From NCBI GenBank assembly GCA_014529385.2, contig CM043950.1, positions 155,104,045 through 155,168,044 on the forward strand: a stretch of 64,000 nt of DNA. Reading direction: 5' to 3'. The position numbers and the translations under genes were made by a program. This stretch comes from Adiantum capillus-veneris (Eukaryota; Streptophyta; Polypodiopsida; Polypodiales; Pteridaceae). The notes beneath the pieces are model-generated. The model was not told the DNA's origin. It worked only from the letters and a program-made list of their open reading frames with translations, and did no database searches. Shown piece by piece: positions 10,438 to 20,861 of this stretch; positions within the stretch are counted from its first letter, which is position 1; every line of letters starts with the position of its first letter.

Positions 10438-12576
10438 ATGAAACGAGTTGGGGTAGGAGGTGTAGATGAAGAATTTAGAGCAGATGATGAAGTTGATGAA
10501 GAATTAACTGCAAATGGTTTTGACGATAAGTCAATAGTTCCAGATTTTTTGAAGATGCTTCAATTGGTTCAAGTATCTCTACTTGAAATGGAGGTTATGA
10601 AGAAGAAGAATCAAATGGATGAAGCTTTGGATGTAGCTTTAGATGCAGTATATGATGAGAGGCGAGTCTTCAATGGATATGATATAGAGGGATACTACCT
10701 AGAGTGCTATGAGTTGGAAACCAGGTTAAGAGGGATACCAAAAGAGTTAATGCTCAGATCCTTTGAGCAGTTAGTGAGTTCAAATTTGAAGGACCACATT
10801 CAAGACGTTACAAAAGCCTCCAATGACAATTGGGAATACTTCAAAGAAGCTATTGTACAAGTAAGTTATGAACATTATGCAAGCTATCAAGAACAGAGTC
10901 CAAGTCTACCAAGCTATGTAGATGTTCAAGGACAAGTACGATGAAAATTAGAAGCTGTGATTGATGAGTGTATTGTACAAGATTCTACCTTCTTACATTC
11001 TAATGATGAAGATATAGTTGAAGCTGTGTATGAAAAGTTGGGTTTAGCAGATGGCTTACATAAAATATAAGTCTTTGAGGGTGAGGCTCTACAACCACAA
11101 GATACACAGGGTGAATTTTGCAAAGAATCTATACATGCGGAAATACAGGAGGAAAATAAATCAAGGATCAAAGCAATGAAGTGGCTATAACTCAAGAAGA
11201 AATTGTGCAGGTGAATGACTGCAACCATATTCAAGTAGACATGCATGAAGATTCAGTTACAATTGATACTTTTATTACTGACTCAAAATTAGAGCAATTT
11301 ATTTTTGGTATAGATTCTACCATAGAGTTGATTGATGATACATATGTTATAGGTCAAAGTGAGGCTGTAATTGAGAGTAGGAGGACCATGGATTTGGGTA
11401 TACCAAATTTTCCAAGTTTGGATATACCAAATTTTGAGGACTTGGTTAAGCAAGAGTATGTCTGTGAAGATCTACAAAATGTTGATTCGAAGGGGGTGTA
11501 GACTCCTTCATTGACAAGTTGTTGTGACAATGAGCTACCAAAGTGGAAAATTGATCTTGAATGTGATGATGATGATTCAGAGGGGGGTAAAATCCTTCTT
11601 TGACAAGTTTGTGTGACTCAGAGCTACCGATGTGGCAAACTGATCCTAAATTTGGTGATGATTTAGAGGGGGTGCAGACTTCTTCTTTATCAAGATTTTG
11701 TGACACAGGGCTCACACTGTGGCAGAATGATCATGAACTTTATGATGCTTATTCGAAGGGAGTGCATAGTGCAGTGCCATCTCTTGGTGTTGAATATGAT
11801 TGGTTTCATTGTGTCGATGATACAAACAAGACGTAGATGAAATTTTCAATGTGCATGCTGAACTTTGTGCTATAGAAGTGCAAAGATATTTGGATGAGGG
11901 TGAAAGAATTGAAGAGCAGTTTACAGCAAATGTGTTTAGTATGCATGTCATATGTGGAAATCTTAGTTTACAACAGCCTGAGATGTGCAGGATGGAGGAA
12001 CCTTTTGAAGCGATGGACCTAGATCTTATGTGCTTATTGGACTCCAATATAGATACTAAGGATACCAATCAATCTAGATTCATGCATGAGCAAGTTTGTC
12101 CAGATGCAGTTGATGACCTTATGCAGTTGTTGGATGATGCTCTACTTGATTTTGAGCCTGTACAAGATAGAGAATTGTTTTCTGATGCATCTTGCAAGCC
12201 TAATGAAGAGAGTTTTTCCAGAGACTTGATGTATTTAGATATGCATGATCGGGATTCCAATACTAGTGAGAGTGAAGGTACACTACCAATGATTTTACAT
12301 GTGATTGATGATCGACAATTGGATGAGCCAATTGCACAGGGGATATGGCAGTATCTAGTGATACCTCATGCTATACGGGATCTGATGTTACCCTATGATG
12401 TAGGAGATTTTGAGCTAGCTTTTGATCTAGGAGGTGACAGATATATGCATGGTCCGGGGCAATTGACTTTTATGCCATATGGTCCAGGCGGTTTTCATGA
12501 AGATTTGTGGGTTAATTTATGTTTATGCTCTACTGATTGGAAATTCTTGTGTTTCCCCTATGATCCTAGAGGATAA
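10438..12576 (+). pseudogene. E9 gag-like acidic protein, broken into several frames
   Basis: The first in-frame ATG is at 10438 (MKRVGVGGVDEEFRADDE); the same frame is open from 10312. A gag-like helical region follows, with FNGYDIEGYYLECYELETRL, MLRSFEQLVSSNLKDHI and KASNDNWEYFKEAI at about 10660-10860. The rest is strongly acidic (runs of D/E, e.g. DDLMQLLDDALLDFEP). Stops occur at 10942, 11068 and 11188, with a frame change near 11170 and another across the 90-bp repeats. The final 241-aa piece (11851-12576) ends in an aromatic/glycine motif (HGPGQLTFMPYGPGGFHED) that I do not recognise. There is no zinc knuckle. A Gag role is inferred from the gag-like helices and position; the acidic C-terminal half is of unknown function. 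Confidence 0.5.
11483..11760 (+). repeat. Imperfect tandem repeat, about 90 bp x 3, inside the E9 ORF
   Basis: Units start at about 11483, 11574, 11660 and 11750 with GATTCRAAGGGGGTG-like openings, followed by CTTCNTTNACAAG, TGTGAC and GAGCTACCAATGTGG-like blocks. Unit lengths of about 86-91 bp are not all multiples of three, which explains the frame changes here. Confidence 0.7.
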
Positions 12577-13230
12577 TGCAGATTTTAAAAAAAGGAATGC
12601 TCACAGTAGTGGGGCAAATGATTGGTTTCCCATTTGATCTCGGGAGCTACTAAAGTGCAAGCTATAGATTTTAAGAGTACCATTTATTTGTTGTAGCAGG
12701 TTGCATGGTACAAGGTTTTGGTTTCTAGATTATGCTAAGTCAGAAGAGTTTCTGGTTATGCGTTCAATAAGATTACATGGCTGACTTCCAGTTGAATTCT
12801 TTGGACAATTGATGAAGTTTCTTCACATCTTTTGAGTTGGTTCTGCTACAAGAACTTGAAGTAAAGGAATTGACGACCATTCCGTGTGCAGACAGAGTAA
12901 GGCATACTTGAGCTTGATAGGGTTCCCTAAAGCGAGCTTGATAGTCCAGCCGTGTGCATCATTAACTCGAGCACTTGAGTCTGGCGGGGCTCACCAAACA
13001 GGTTTTCCATAATTGAGTGCTTTGGAGATACGACAGGTATGGTTCAAAGATTTGTGATGGACAACTACCTAATGATTAAGCCATATCATTGATGATAGGG
13101 TTTTTCAGCCTTGTTTTGTTTTATATGTACTTACCAATTATGTAAGCTTGATGATGTCAAAGAGCTTTAAGTGCTTATAGCATATGCATATTAAAGATTA
13201 GTTGGCACAGACTTGAGGCTATGTAGGTTC
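12577..13230 (+). other. E9 3' untranslated stretch
   Basis: No ORF of note, no RNA gene and no repeat was recognised. It leads directly to the PPT-like tract at 13231. Confidence 0.4.
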
Positions 13231-13572
13231 AGAGGGGGTGAATGTCGTGCAGCTTTGCTTCCATCATGTGAAAATTATCAGAAGGATGCACATTGTGCTT
13301 GATTGAAGTCTACTTGATTATTATCAGTGATCATGGCTTGATAACAAGCTATTTTTTAGCTTTACATATGCCAGATGCGGCTTTAAAGGGTCAACAAATG
13401 CCTTGATGATGCTAAAAAGGAGTATGCTTGACGTGATCAGAGACAGGAGATTAAGATCTAGAACTATAGTGCTTGAAGTGCTCTATTGGCTTGTATTTAT
13501 GGCTCATCAATTGGAGCTACAGTGAAGAAGTTATGCCAATTTGAAGTTGGGATTGATTGCACATCTATATAG
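13231..13572 (+). repeat. E9 polypurine tract and truncated LTR
   Basis: AGAGGGGG followed by TGAATGTCGTGCAGC resembles a PPT/LTR start. Similarity to a second copy cannot be tested here because no partner LTR lies in the window. The stretch ends where the minus-strand E6 frame begins. Confidence 0.4.
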
Positions 13573-15989
13573 GATCGAGCTCCTCCTCTCTTTGAACCCA
13601 CATCAGTGCCAAGTCTCTGCGCTGTGATTGTTCAAGCTTTAATTCCAATTCTAAGTCCTTGTTTTTCTTTTCAAGTGCCTTGTACACTTCATCAGTTCCC
13701 TTGATCGAGGCCACGGCTGGGTTTTCTCTGATTTTCTGTAAGAAAATGGCCTGATCATTGATTCTCTGTTCAGAATATTGCAGGGAAGCATTGGCAACAT
13801 CTAACTTCACTTGAATTTTCTGAGCCGACAGAGAGGTTCATTTGTGACTTTTGTCAGCTACTCGTCTTTTACCTTGCAAGCATCAGATAATTTGGTGAGG
13901 AGGTCACCTAACTCCTCCATTTCTTTTTGTTGTTTATCCCTAGCTATTTGATGTTGTTCCACTTCTGCCTTTAGCTGTTGCACTTGCCTTTGGAGATCAG
14001 TGATGATAATCATCCTGTCTTCTAGCTCTCCTTGAAGAGTGTCGATCACCATTTCTAATTCCTTAGCCTTTGTGCTACGGTTTAAAGCTGTTGAAAGGAG
14101 TCTCTCCGTCATTTCCTGCATCTGATGTGCATATTCATTGACCTGTATTATCACTTCATCGTTTGACTGCCACTCCTCCTGTCTTACCAGCTGAGATGTG
14201 CCTACAGCCTATGTGTTGCTTCTGGCTGCGTAGTAATTGCTGGTGGTTCTTGTGTGGAGGTAGAGGGTCGGTCTTCCTCTTGGCCATCGTGAGGCTTTGA
14301 TGCCTTGGCAGTTTATGGCTGAGTAGAAGTAGATGGTGTGGTCTCAACCCTTGCTGTTTCTTCATGTGCCGGCCTTTCTTCCTTCTCTCGCTCGGGCTCC
14401 GTCTCATGTATAGTGGTAGGCTCTTTTTCTGTATCTGATTCCTTATCAGCTTCTTGTTTCGATTGACTTGTCTTTTCTTCTTTCAAATTTTGAGTCTCTT
14501 TTGCTATCTGCTCCGGTTCTGGCTCGCCGGTTCTGGCTCGACTTCTTTTTCCTTTTGTCCCTCAGGGTGGTCAGCTTCTTGTGTAGATTCTGTTCATTGG
14601 GTGGAATCAGAATCTTTCTCTTTTTCAGTCTTTGCTTCTTCATTGGTACCTTTGCCTGCTGGTGATGGTGGTGGGCTAGGCATGGGATGGTCTTGTTGTT
14701 CCGGAGGCAGTGAGGCGGGTCAGGCAGATCCATGGATTTGCTCGTGTAGCAATTTCCTCAGCTTTCTTTGGAGCTTCTTCTACCTCTTTCAGCTTTAGGG
14801 CTTCGGCCTCTTGGTACATTCTTTCTAAATATTCTGTTGAATTATCTGCCTCTTTTCTGGTATAATGCTCTCTTTGAGGTCCTTTCAGTCCTATGGGTAC
14901 CCACTTTTCTGGGTCCTTCCATTGTGCTTGCCTACTGTGCTGGTAAGCTTGTTTTTCTCTCTCAAAACGCGCTTGTTTTTGAGCTGCCTCCTCTTGGTGT
15001 GCAACCACATCTTTCCTCTCCATCTCTTCTCTTCGAGCTCTCTTTTCTTCATTGTCAGAGCTCTTGCTGCTGTGACGTTCTGGTGAGCTATCAGCTGACT
15101 CATCATCTGATTTCTGTGACCTTTTAACTGACCTTGTAGCTCGTGGAGAGGGTTGTGCTGCCAAAATTCATGTATTCTAATCAGGGGTAGACAGTAGGTT
15201 GTCGGCCATGCCAATGGCATGATACACTATTCTAGTCAACACCTCTGGCGCGCCCAAGTATGTTATTTTGCCTTCCTTCTTGGTGCCCTTCAAGGTTGTC
15301 AAGATATACTGTACGTGGTCCACAGGCTGCCTTGTTGTTGACTTAAGAACCTGAGTGAAGGTGGTGGCCATGGAGTGATTTGGTGTAGTGTACCTTGGTG
15401 GCCTTTTTGCCAGAAAATGGAAGTGTTGATGGTACAAACGGGCTGGATCTTCCACCTGTTTGTGGATAAGATCAGCAAATGTAGCCACGGTTGTCTCCTT
15501 GGTAAATGTGCCTGTGGTTCTCCTGTCTCTTGCCCACATGGTCATTTCTTCAGTGGGCAATCTGAGTGCCTCTGACACTATCTCTTTTGTGATTACTACC
15601 TCGACCTTGTTACCTTGGGTGTCGGATATTTGTGCGGTTCCATCCTCTTTGATGGTGGATAGAAGCTCGTAAGCTTTCTAAAAGTCCACTCCGCAAGGCT
15701 CTTGTTCGTAGAAATGCCTGAGCCCCAACTTGCGGTTAGCCTCTTTGGTCTCTGGCTTGGCAGCTACATCAAAGACCTCTTTAGGTAGGAGTTGCAACTC
15801 CACCTGATGCCCTTCTTCACTCTTGAACCTGCGAGTGAAGACCGTGGTGTGGTGTTCTTCCAACTGTTCTCTAGAAAGGTAAGATGATTTTGCTGCTTTG
15901 ACCGACTCAGGGTCTAGTTGATACACATGCAGTTCTTGTAGTTTCTCTTTCTGGTTTAGCTTCTTCTTGGCCCTGTCCGCTACTTGCAT
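13565..15989 (-). pseudogene. E6 ORF: capsid-like domain, charged linker and coiled coil
   Basis: One minus-strand frame runs from about 15989 to 14676 with stops at 15678, 15177 and 15168. It starts MQVADRAKKKLNQKEKL. An alpha/beta region follows (VEVVITKEIVSEALRLP, ATFADLIHKQVEDPARLYHQ, MATTFTQVLKSTTRQPVDHV), with the look of the Gag-like proteins of large non-autonomous plant elements. A highly charged region (SDNEEKRARREEMERKDV), a T/E/P-rich linker with several frameshifts (14156-14733), and heptad-like coiled coils at 13858-14154 (LEMVIDTLQGELEDRM) and 13565-13810 come next. There is no zinc finger, protease or RT. Product unknown; the structural-protein role is inference. Confidence 0.5.
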
Positions 15990-17430
15990 TGCTCTTGTTC
16001 AGTGAATAGAGTGCAAAGTTAGCAGATTTGTTCGATTTTTCTTTGGAATGTCCTTTTAAACTGAAATGCTGACAATTTGGTCCAAATTGCTTCAAATCAA
16101 TTTTTGAACAAGCAAAGATGCATAAAATCATGCAAGGAACGAAATTGTATGGTCAAAATTTTTTTTTGCAACCAAAGTAAATAATTGCGATTATTTACAA
16201 CTGAGGAAAATTTCCAACTTTTTGCAAACTTGGCTTTATAGGCTTGAAGTATATACCCAATACATGCTCTGAGTGAATTATGGGCTCATTTGGATGCATA
16301 CGTTGAAAATGGTACCAGATTTTGGCTTTATGTCTTTGAAATAGTAGATATAAAGGAAATTTGAGATTTTGAACTCCAAATTGATTCAAAGTTGGCTAGT
16401 GGGCTTAACACAACATGTACTTTGGATGTATGATGGCAAAATATCAAAATTTCCCAATTTTGACCAAAAAGTAAATAATCACGATTATTAAATTTTCTTC
16501 CAAAATTGACATTTTTTGGTACAAATTGATTCTAGGCATGGTATAGACCTTAGGTATGAGATATGAGGTGATTTGGATCAAGAAAAGTTGTTCATAACCC
16601 AAATGTTGGCTTGCAAAGACTTCTTTGCGTTTTTTGGCAATTTTACAAGTCAATTTTACAAGTATAGGTGAAGTGATTTGACAACTTCCAAGCAAAACTG
16701 ATGCAAAAGTAAATAATCGCGATTATTAACTTTAGTGAAAAAAACTTTGCAAAACCCACAAATTTTGACCTAAACATGTTTCATACACCTAATACAAGTC
16801 CTAAATTGAATTTGGTTAAGTTTGGTCATGCCGGCATCACTTTGTGCTCTTGTCGACTCTGAAAGCACGATTTTTTGTGATTACTCTATCTGTTGGGTTG
16901 ATCGGTCAACTTGGAGTCTTTGGACTTGTCCATAACATATTCGTGAAGCAACCTGTTCAATTCTGGCTCATTTGGAGTCAGTTTGGCCTCGTATCTCAAA
17001 TTTGATGCTTTGTAACCTTCGAGCCATTTTCTACTTTTCGAGGGCTTTATTTGATGGATTTCACCAAACCAATCATATACATTGTATATGGACCTCATTA
17101 GCAAGCCATCTGTGGAGTCAGGTCGGAATTCTGGCGTTTGCCAAAAACCTAACTTTTCTACTGGGGACCCCCTTGACCCCAGTCGAATGGTCATCTGATG
17201 GTATAGAAAGGTTCTATTATGTTAGGGCATGCTATGGTTCAAATCCCATCCGATTTGGTCAAGCTGGCAGGCCGCTATGGTCAGTTTTAGGTTGTAGGTC
17301 TTCGTGCACTGCTCAGTTTCCAGGTTTTTTTCTAAGGCTTTAGACTAGCTACCGGCCGTACAAAATGGATCATTATCGAGTAAAGAACTTACCCCTCATG
17401 TCTTGTGTGAGACGGCGCTAAAAATGGTCG
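13573..17430 (-). mobile_element. E6 block: palindrome-bearing leader plus coiled-coil ORF, probably a non-autonomous element or the 3' part of E2
   Basis: On the minus strand a PBS-like motif (AGCGCCGTCTC near 17430-17414) is followed by a 1.4 kb non-coding leader with three AAATAATCGCGATTATTT-type palindromes and then the 15989 ORF. The leader is similar in length and palindrome content to that of E2 (27174-29083). Two readings fit: a non-autonomous partner of E2, or a downstream block of one giant E2 element. No 3' LTR was recognised at the left end. Confidence 0.45.
16176..16732. repeat. Palindrome array of E6 leader (three copies)
   Basis: Palindromes centred at about 16187.5 (TTGCGA core), 16481.5 (TCACGA core) and 16719.5 (TCGCGA core), with spacings of 294 and 238 bp. 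All have GTAAATAAT...ATTATT arms, the same sequence as in the E2 leader. Two copies carry a single core transition that breaks perfect symmetry. Confidence 0.9.
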
Positions 17431-18150
17431 AATGTGGGCTCTAGAAATGTCGCGCGAAAGAGGCCGAAATCTCTCTCTGCAAAGGCTCCAAGTGGAAATG
17501 CGTTGGTTTTAGCCTACCATGGATATCTATACCTGGACTTCCCGAACCAAATTCCCCCAGATTCCCCCGTTAGTCCTACTAAGCCATGTTAGACTCAAAA
17601 ATTTTCCTGATCGGATTCCTGTAGCTCATTCTGCAAGAATTTTGCAAAAGTAGGCCTGGCCGCCTAATTTAGGCCTCCCGCTTCCATCTTCTGATTTCAT
17701 TGAATTTTTTTTTGCTTGTCCGCCTTGTCTTTCTGATCACCATCGTGTCTTCTATTTTTCCATCTGAGCTTCCCTGTTATTTATTATTCATTTTGACATG
17801 TTTATTTAAAAAATCAAAGAAAATAGCAAAATGCTCTAAAGAAATAAAGTAAAAATCCTATAATTAAGAAAATTCCTTGAAAAAGATAGCTTTATTGTTT
17901 TTTGTTGGATTTCTCCATTTTTAAGCCTCCTTATCAACAAAAATGATGAAAAATACCCAAAAAATGACTATTTTTAATGATTTTCTTATAGTATATACAC
18001 TATTTACACTCATCGGGAAGATATTATCAGTAAATTTCCCTTGATGATGAATTATAAGGGCATAATTAAGTAATTTTTCAAAGAATCACACATGAACATC
18101 AAACTTTTCCTCCCTCTTCAACATTGCCCTTAATTACTTAGTACTTAGTG
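17431..18150 (-). repeat. Post-PPT region of E2, shared with the E4 tail (LTR or 3' UTR, unresolved)
   Basis: On the minus strand this follows the E2 PPT and shows patchy similarity to the E4 tail (57608-58262): AAGGGCA-TGT near the start, TTATGCCCTTATA, an ATTTTCTT/AATAAA-rich stretch, then GATGGTGATCAGAAAGACAAGG against GACGGTGATGATCCTAATGACAAGG. It does not resemble E2's own 5' LTR (29106-30026). It could be an LTR shared with E6, because a PBS-like motif follows it, or a long 3' untranslated region. Confidence 0.5.
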
Positions 18151-18166
18151 TCCTTCCACCCCTCTT
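18151..18166 (-). other. Polypurine tract of E2
   Basis: Minus strand AAGAGGGGTGGAAGGA, downstream of the last coding-like sequence of E2. E4 has GGAGGGGGGGAGG at the equivalent point (57595-57607). Confidence 0.5.
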
Positions 18167-18477
18167 AGATGGCGTACTCCGGGACGACTGTGTGCATGGG
18201 TTGAACAACCGTGTCTATGCATAGCCGTGATTGGCTCTATCATGATATGAAAATCAATGCAATTCAAACCCATATGCTTTGCAAGAGTTGGGTCTTGAGT
18301 AATTAACTCAAGGGTTTTCGATGTCGAGGTTTGCTGCTGATGTCTTCCAAAGAGAAAATCTTGTAGCTTTTGTGCTCTCTATTTGATTGTACCATCAGAG
18401 TGCTTTAGCATTGTGCTTGCTTGAGCTGTTGGTAGCACTTTCGATTGTAGTCGATTTTTTTCTCTCCATTGGTAGCT

Positions 18478-18900
18478 CTATCGGCTTGGTGCTGCATGGT
18501 GTGGTGGAGTCTGTTGAGACTTAACTTGCCATTGATTGATTAGTTTCGTGGTTTGTGGAGAAGATAAGTGCTCCTTTTTCTTCCAAACCCTTTTCATGTT
18601 AGGTTCCTTGCTCGGAGATGTTTGATTCTGTGTTCGAACTCGTGGAATCTTCTTTTGTTTCTTCGATGAAGTTTTAAGCACCCAGATCTGAATCAGTTTA
18701 TCCTTAAGCTGTGCTTTTGGCACCCAAATCTGAATCGGTTTATCCTTAAGCTATGCTTTTGGCACCCAAATCTGAATAGGTTTATCCTTAAGCTGTGCTT
18801 TTGGCACCCAAATCTGAATGATTTTGGCACCCAAATCTGAATCGGTTTATCCTTAAGCTGTGCTTTTGGCACCCAAATCTGCCTGACTCCTTGCATGCTA
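18478..18900 (-). pseudogene. E2 IWVPK-repeat ORF
   Basis: The minus strand encodes tandem 14-residue units of the form IQIWVPKAQLKDKP (42-bp DNA repeats at about 18678-18895). A basic, Ser/Thr-rich C-terminus follows (18478-18660). E4 has the equivalent ORF with four diverged units (IWIQKK, IWIPKI, VWVAKS, IWIVKK). One unit is truncated (18803-18825), which throws the later units out of frame (FRFGCQKHSLRINR is the same DNA read in the wrong frame). Function unknown; the basic/aromatic repeats could bind nucleic acid, which is inference. Confidence 0.6.
18678..18895 (-). repeat. 42-bp tandem repeat, about five and a half copies
   Basis: Unit (plus strand) begins GGCACCCAAATCTGAATCGG and continues TTTATCCTTAAGCTGTGCTTTT. 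Copies start near 18678, 18719, 18761, 18803 (truncated), 18826 and 18868 (partial). The high identity between units suggests recent expansion. Confidence 0.9.
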
Positions 18901-19007
18901 CATGTAGCATTTGATTGTCGAGGGGATGGAGAACATTGGCTTCGTGGATTGGTCTACTGATTGCTTCTTTTCTATTTCTCCTTGCTTGGTGCAATAGGAA
19001 CAGTGAG

Positions 19008-19340
19008 CTACCCTCCTTTAGCTGATAACTTTAGTTGATTCGTATCCCAATCTAGTATTGCTTTATATGTACGCATCCAGGGAATTCCAAGAATCACCGT
19101 CTCATTCATGTGTTTATCTGGCAAGCATACAAACTGATGAGGACATGAGCATCCATTTACTATCAAGTTGACTACTCCCAATGTTGGAGTTGGATTCTTG
19201 TTGCATCCTTTCATTGTCACTATTCCCGCTGTCAATGCTTGACTTTTTGCCTTCTTGTATGTGGAATAACTTACTGCATTCACTCTAGCTCTTGTGTCTA
19301 CCAAAACATTGGTGCTATGATTGTTGAGCTGTACTTTGAT
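19008..19340 (-). pseudogene. E2 second retropepsin-like domain (downstream of integrase)
   Basis: Reads NVLVDTRARVNAVSYSTYKK then VILGIPWMRTYKAILDW. The spacing and the ILGIPWM motif are those of a retropepsin-like aspartic protease, but the active-site glycine of D-T-G is replaced (DTRA), so this copy would be inactive. E4 carries the same domain with an intact DSGA. It is distinct from the first protease between gag and RT (23192-23924). Confidence 0.7.
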
Positions 19341-19797
19341 GCGCAGATCATTTCATCTAACTAGTCGTCATCTGTTGAAACTACGTCTTTAGATAATTCC
19401 CATTGTCGATCATCTATTTCCAAAGTGTTGATGGGAATCGGTATCTATTGATTCTTGAGAGTAGCTTTACGCTTGAGTACCCGAAGTCTAGCTTCCTCTT
19501 GGGCTTCATCAATAACCTGTTGTCACTTCATCTTCCTTTGTTTGGCTGCATGCATTCTCTCTAGCAATTCATTGGTTAGTGGAAAATTGTATTCCTTTAA
19601 ATGACATCCACTTATCCAATTAGCCATTGGTTCACCATCTAGGGTGGACAATTTTACTGCTCCACTTGGAGATACATCTTAAATGATAAATGGTCCGTTT
19701 CTCTTTTCTTAAACTTGGGAATGTTTTGCTTAAGGGAATAGACTAGAACTAAGTGCCCTTTCTTGAAGATTTTTGTGATTAATTGGGAATCAAAAAA

Positions 19798-20838
19798 CTA
19801 TTTTTGTTTCCGCTTTTGTGCATAGATATGAGCTACAGCAGTTAGCCTTTGCTCGTCTAGCTTTTCCAAATCTTCAAGTCTTTTTGACAATTCATGTCTA
19901 GTCCACTCAAGATTCTGTGCTACCCTTAATGTTGGCAATAGAAATTCTATCGACAGTATGGCATCAAGACCATAAACAAGGTTAAAGGGTGTAGCATTTA
20001 GAGCTGTTTTGAATGAAACTTGATAAGCCCATAGAGCAGCATGGAGATTCATTTCCTAGTCTGTCCTTCTTGACCTAACCACTTTAGTCAGCACCGAGCT
20101 AAGAATTTTATTCATATGCTCAGCTTGTCCGTTTGCTTTTGGGTGATAGGGAGCTAATTTGTTATGGATGACCATAAACTCATTAAGCAAATACTCTATT
20201 ACCTCATTGAGGAAATGAGTTCCCCGATCACTGACAATCTCTAGTGGCAGTCCATATCTCATGAATACATACTCATATAAGAATGCAACAGTGGTTTTGG
20301 CATAATTCTTTTGAGTCGCTTTGGCCTTGGCCCACATGGTTAAATAGTCCATAGCTAAAATGATATATTGAGCTTGGTTTCTATAAGCAGGTGAATGTAT
20401 CGGTCCAACAAGATCTATACCCCATTTTGCGAAGGCTCTAGCCCCCATCATTGGTCTTAAGGTCATGCTGTCTACTCGTGTTGGCATTTTTGCTCGTTGA
20501 CAAGCATCACACCTTCAAACATATTCTTTGGCATGTGCAAAAAGTGTTGGCCACCATATGCCTGCCATCAAGATTGCTCTTGTGGTGGTCTCACTAGATA
20601 AGTGAGCTCCAGCTAGAGCTCCAGCTAATCCAGCAGGTGCTTGTTCTATAATTGAAATATACACGTTTTCATTTGCACAAAGACGCAAATGTTGATCTTT
20701 ACCTATCCGGTACAATTGAGCCAATTGCTTGATTGAATCGATTGTGATAGGAAGTGGTATTTGTGAATCCATTTGAGCTATTGTCATCAATGACACAATT
20801 TTTTTCGACCATCTAGGTATCATTTCCACAGAGAACAA
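19798..20838 (-). pseudogene. E2 integrase
   Basis: Two or three frames together give the zinc-finger region (20515-20838), then the core with FAKWGIDLVGPIHSPAY, IVSDRGTHFLNEV and KANGQAEHMNKIL as the D, D, E motif, then ALWAYQVSFKTALNATPFNLVYG. Frame changes or stops lie near 20053 and 20500. There is no chromodomain after the core. It closely matches E4's integrase. It would insert the cDNA into host DNA. Confidence 0.85.
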
Positions 20839-20861
20839 ATAGGCATCTGGTAGATCATCGT

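Larger units (their letters stand above)
10179..13572 (+). mobile_element. Element E9: pol-less, gag-like LTR element (remnant)
   Basis: A plus-strand coding-like stretch (10312-12576) is followed by about 650 bp of non-coding sequence, a PPT-like AGAGGGGG (13231-13238) and an LTR-like start TGAATGTCG at 13239. No protease, RT, RNase H or integrase motif appears in any frame. Gag-only LTR elements that depend on other elements are known in plants, and this fits. The left boundary is set only by the end of E1's LTR. No PBS or 5' LTR was recognised, and the right edge at about 13572 is where the E6 coding block begins. Confidence 0.55.

Noticed and set aside
14454-15127. Plus-strand ORFs rich in Phe/Leu/Ser that look like membrane proteins
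   Set aside because: They are the complement of the charged coiled-coil E6 frame (Glu/Lys codons read backwards), a common artefact.
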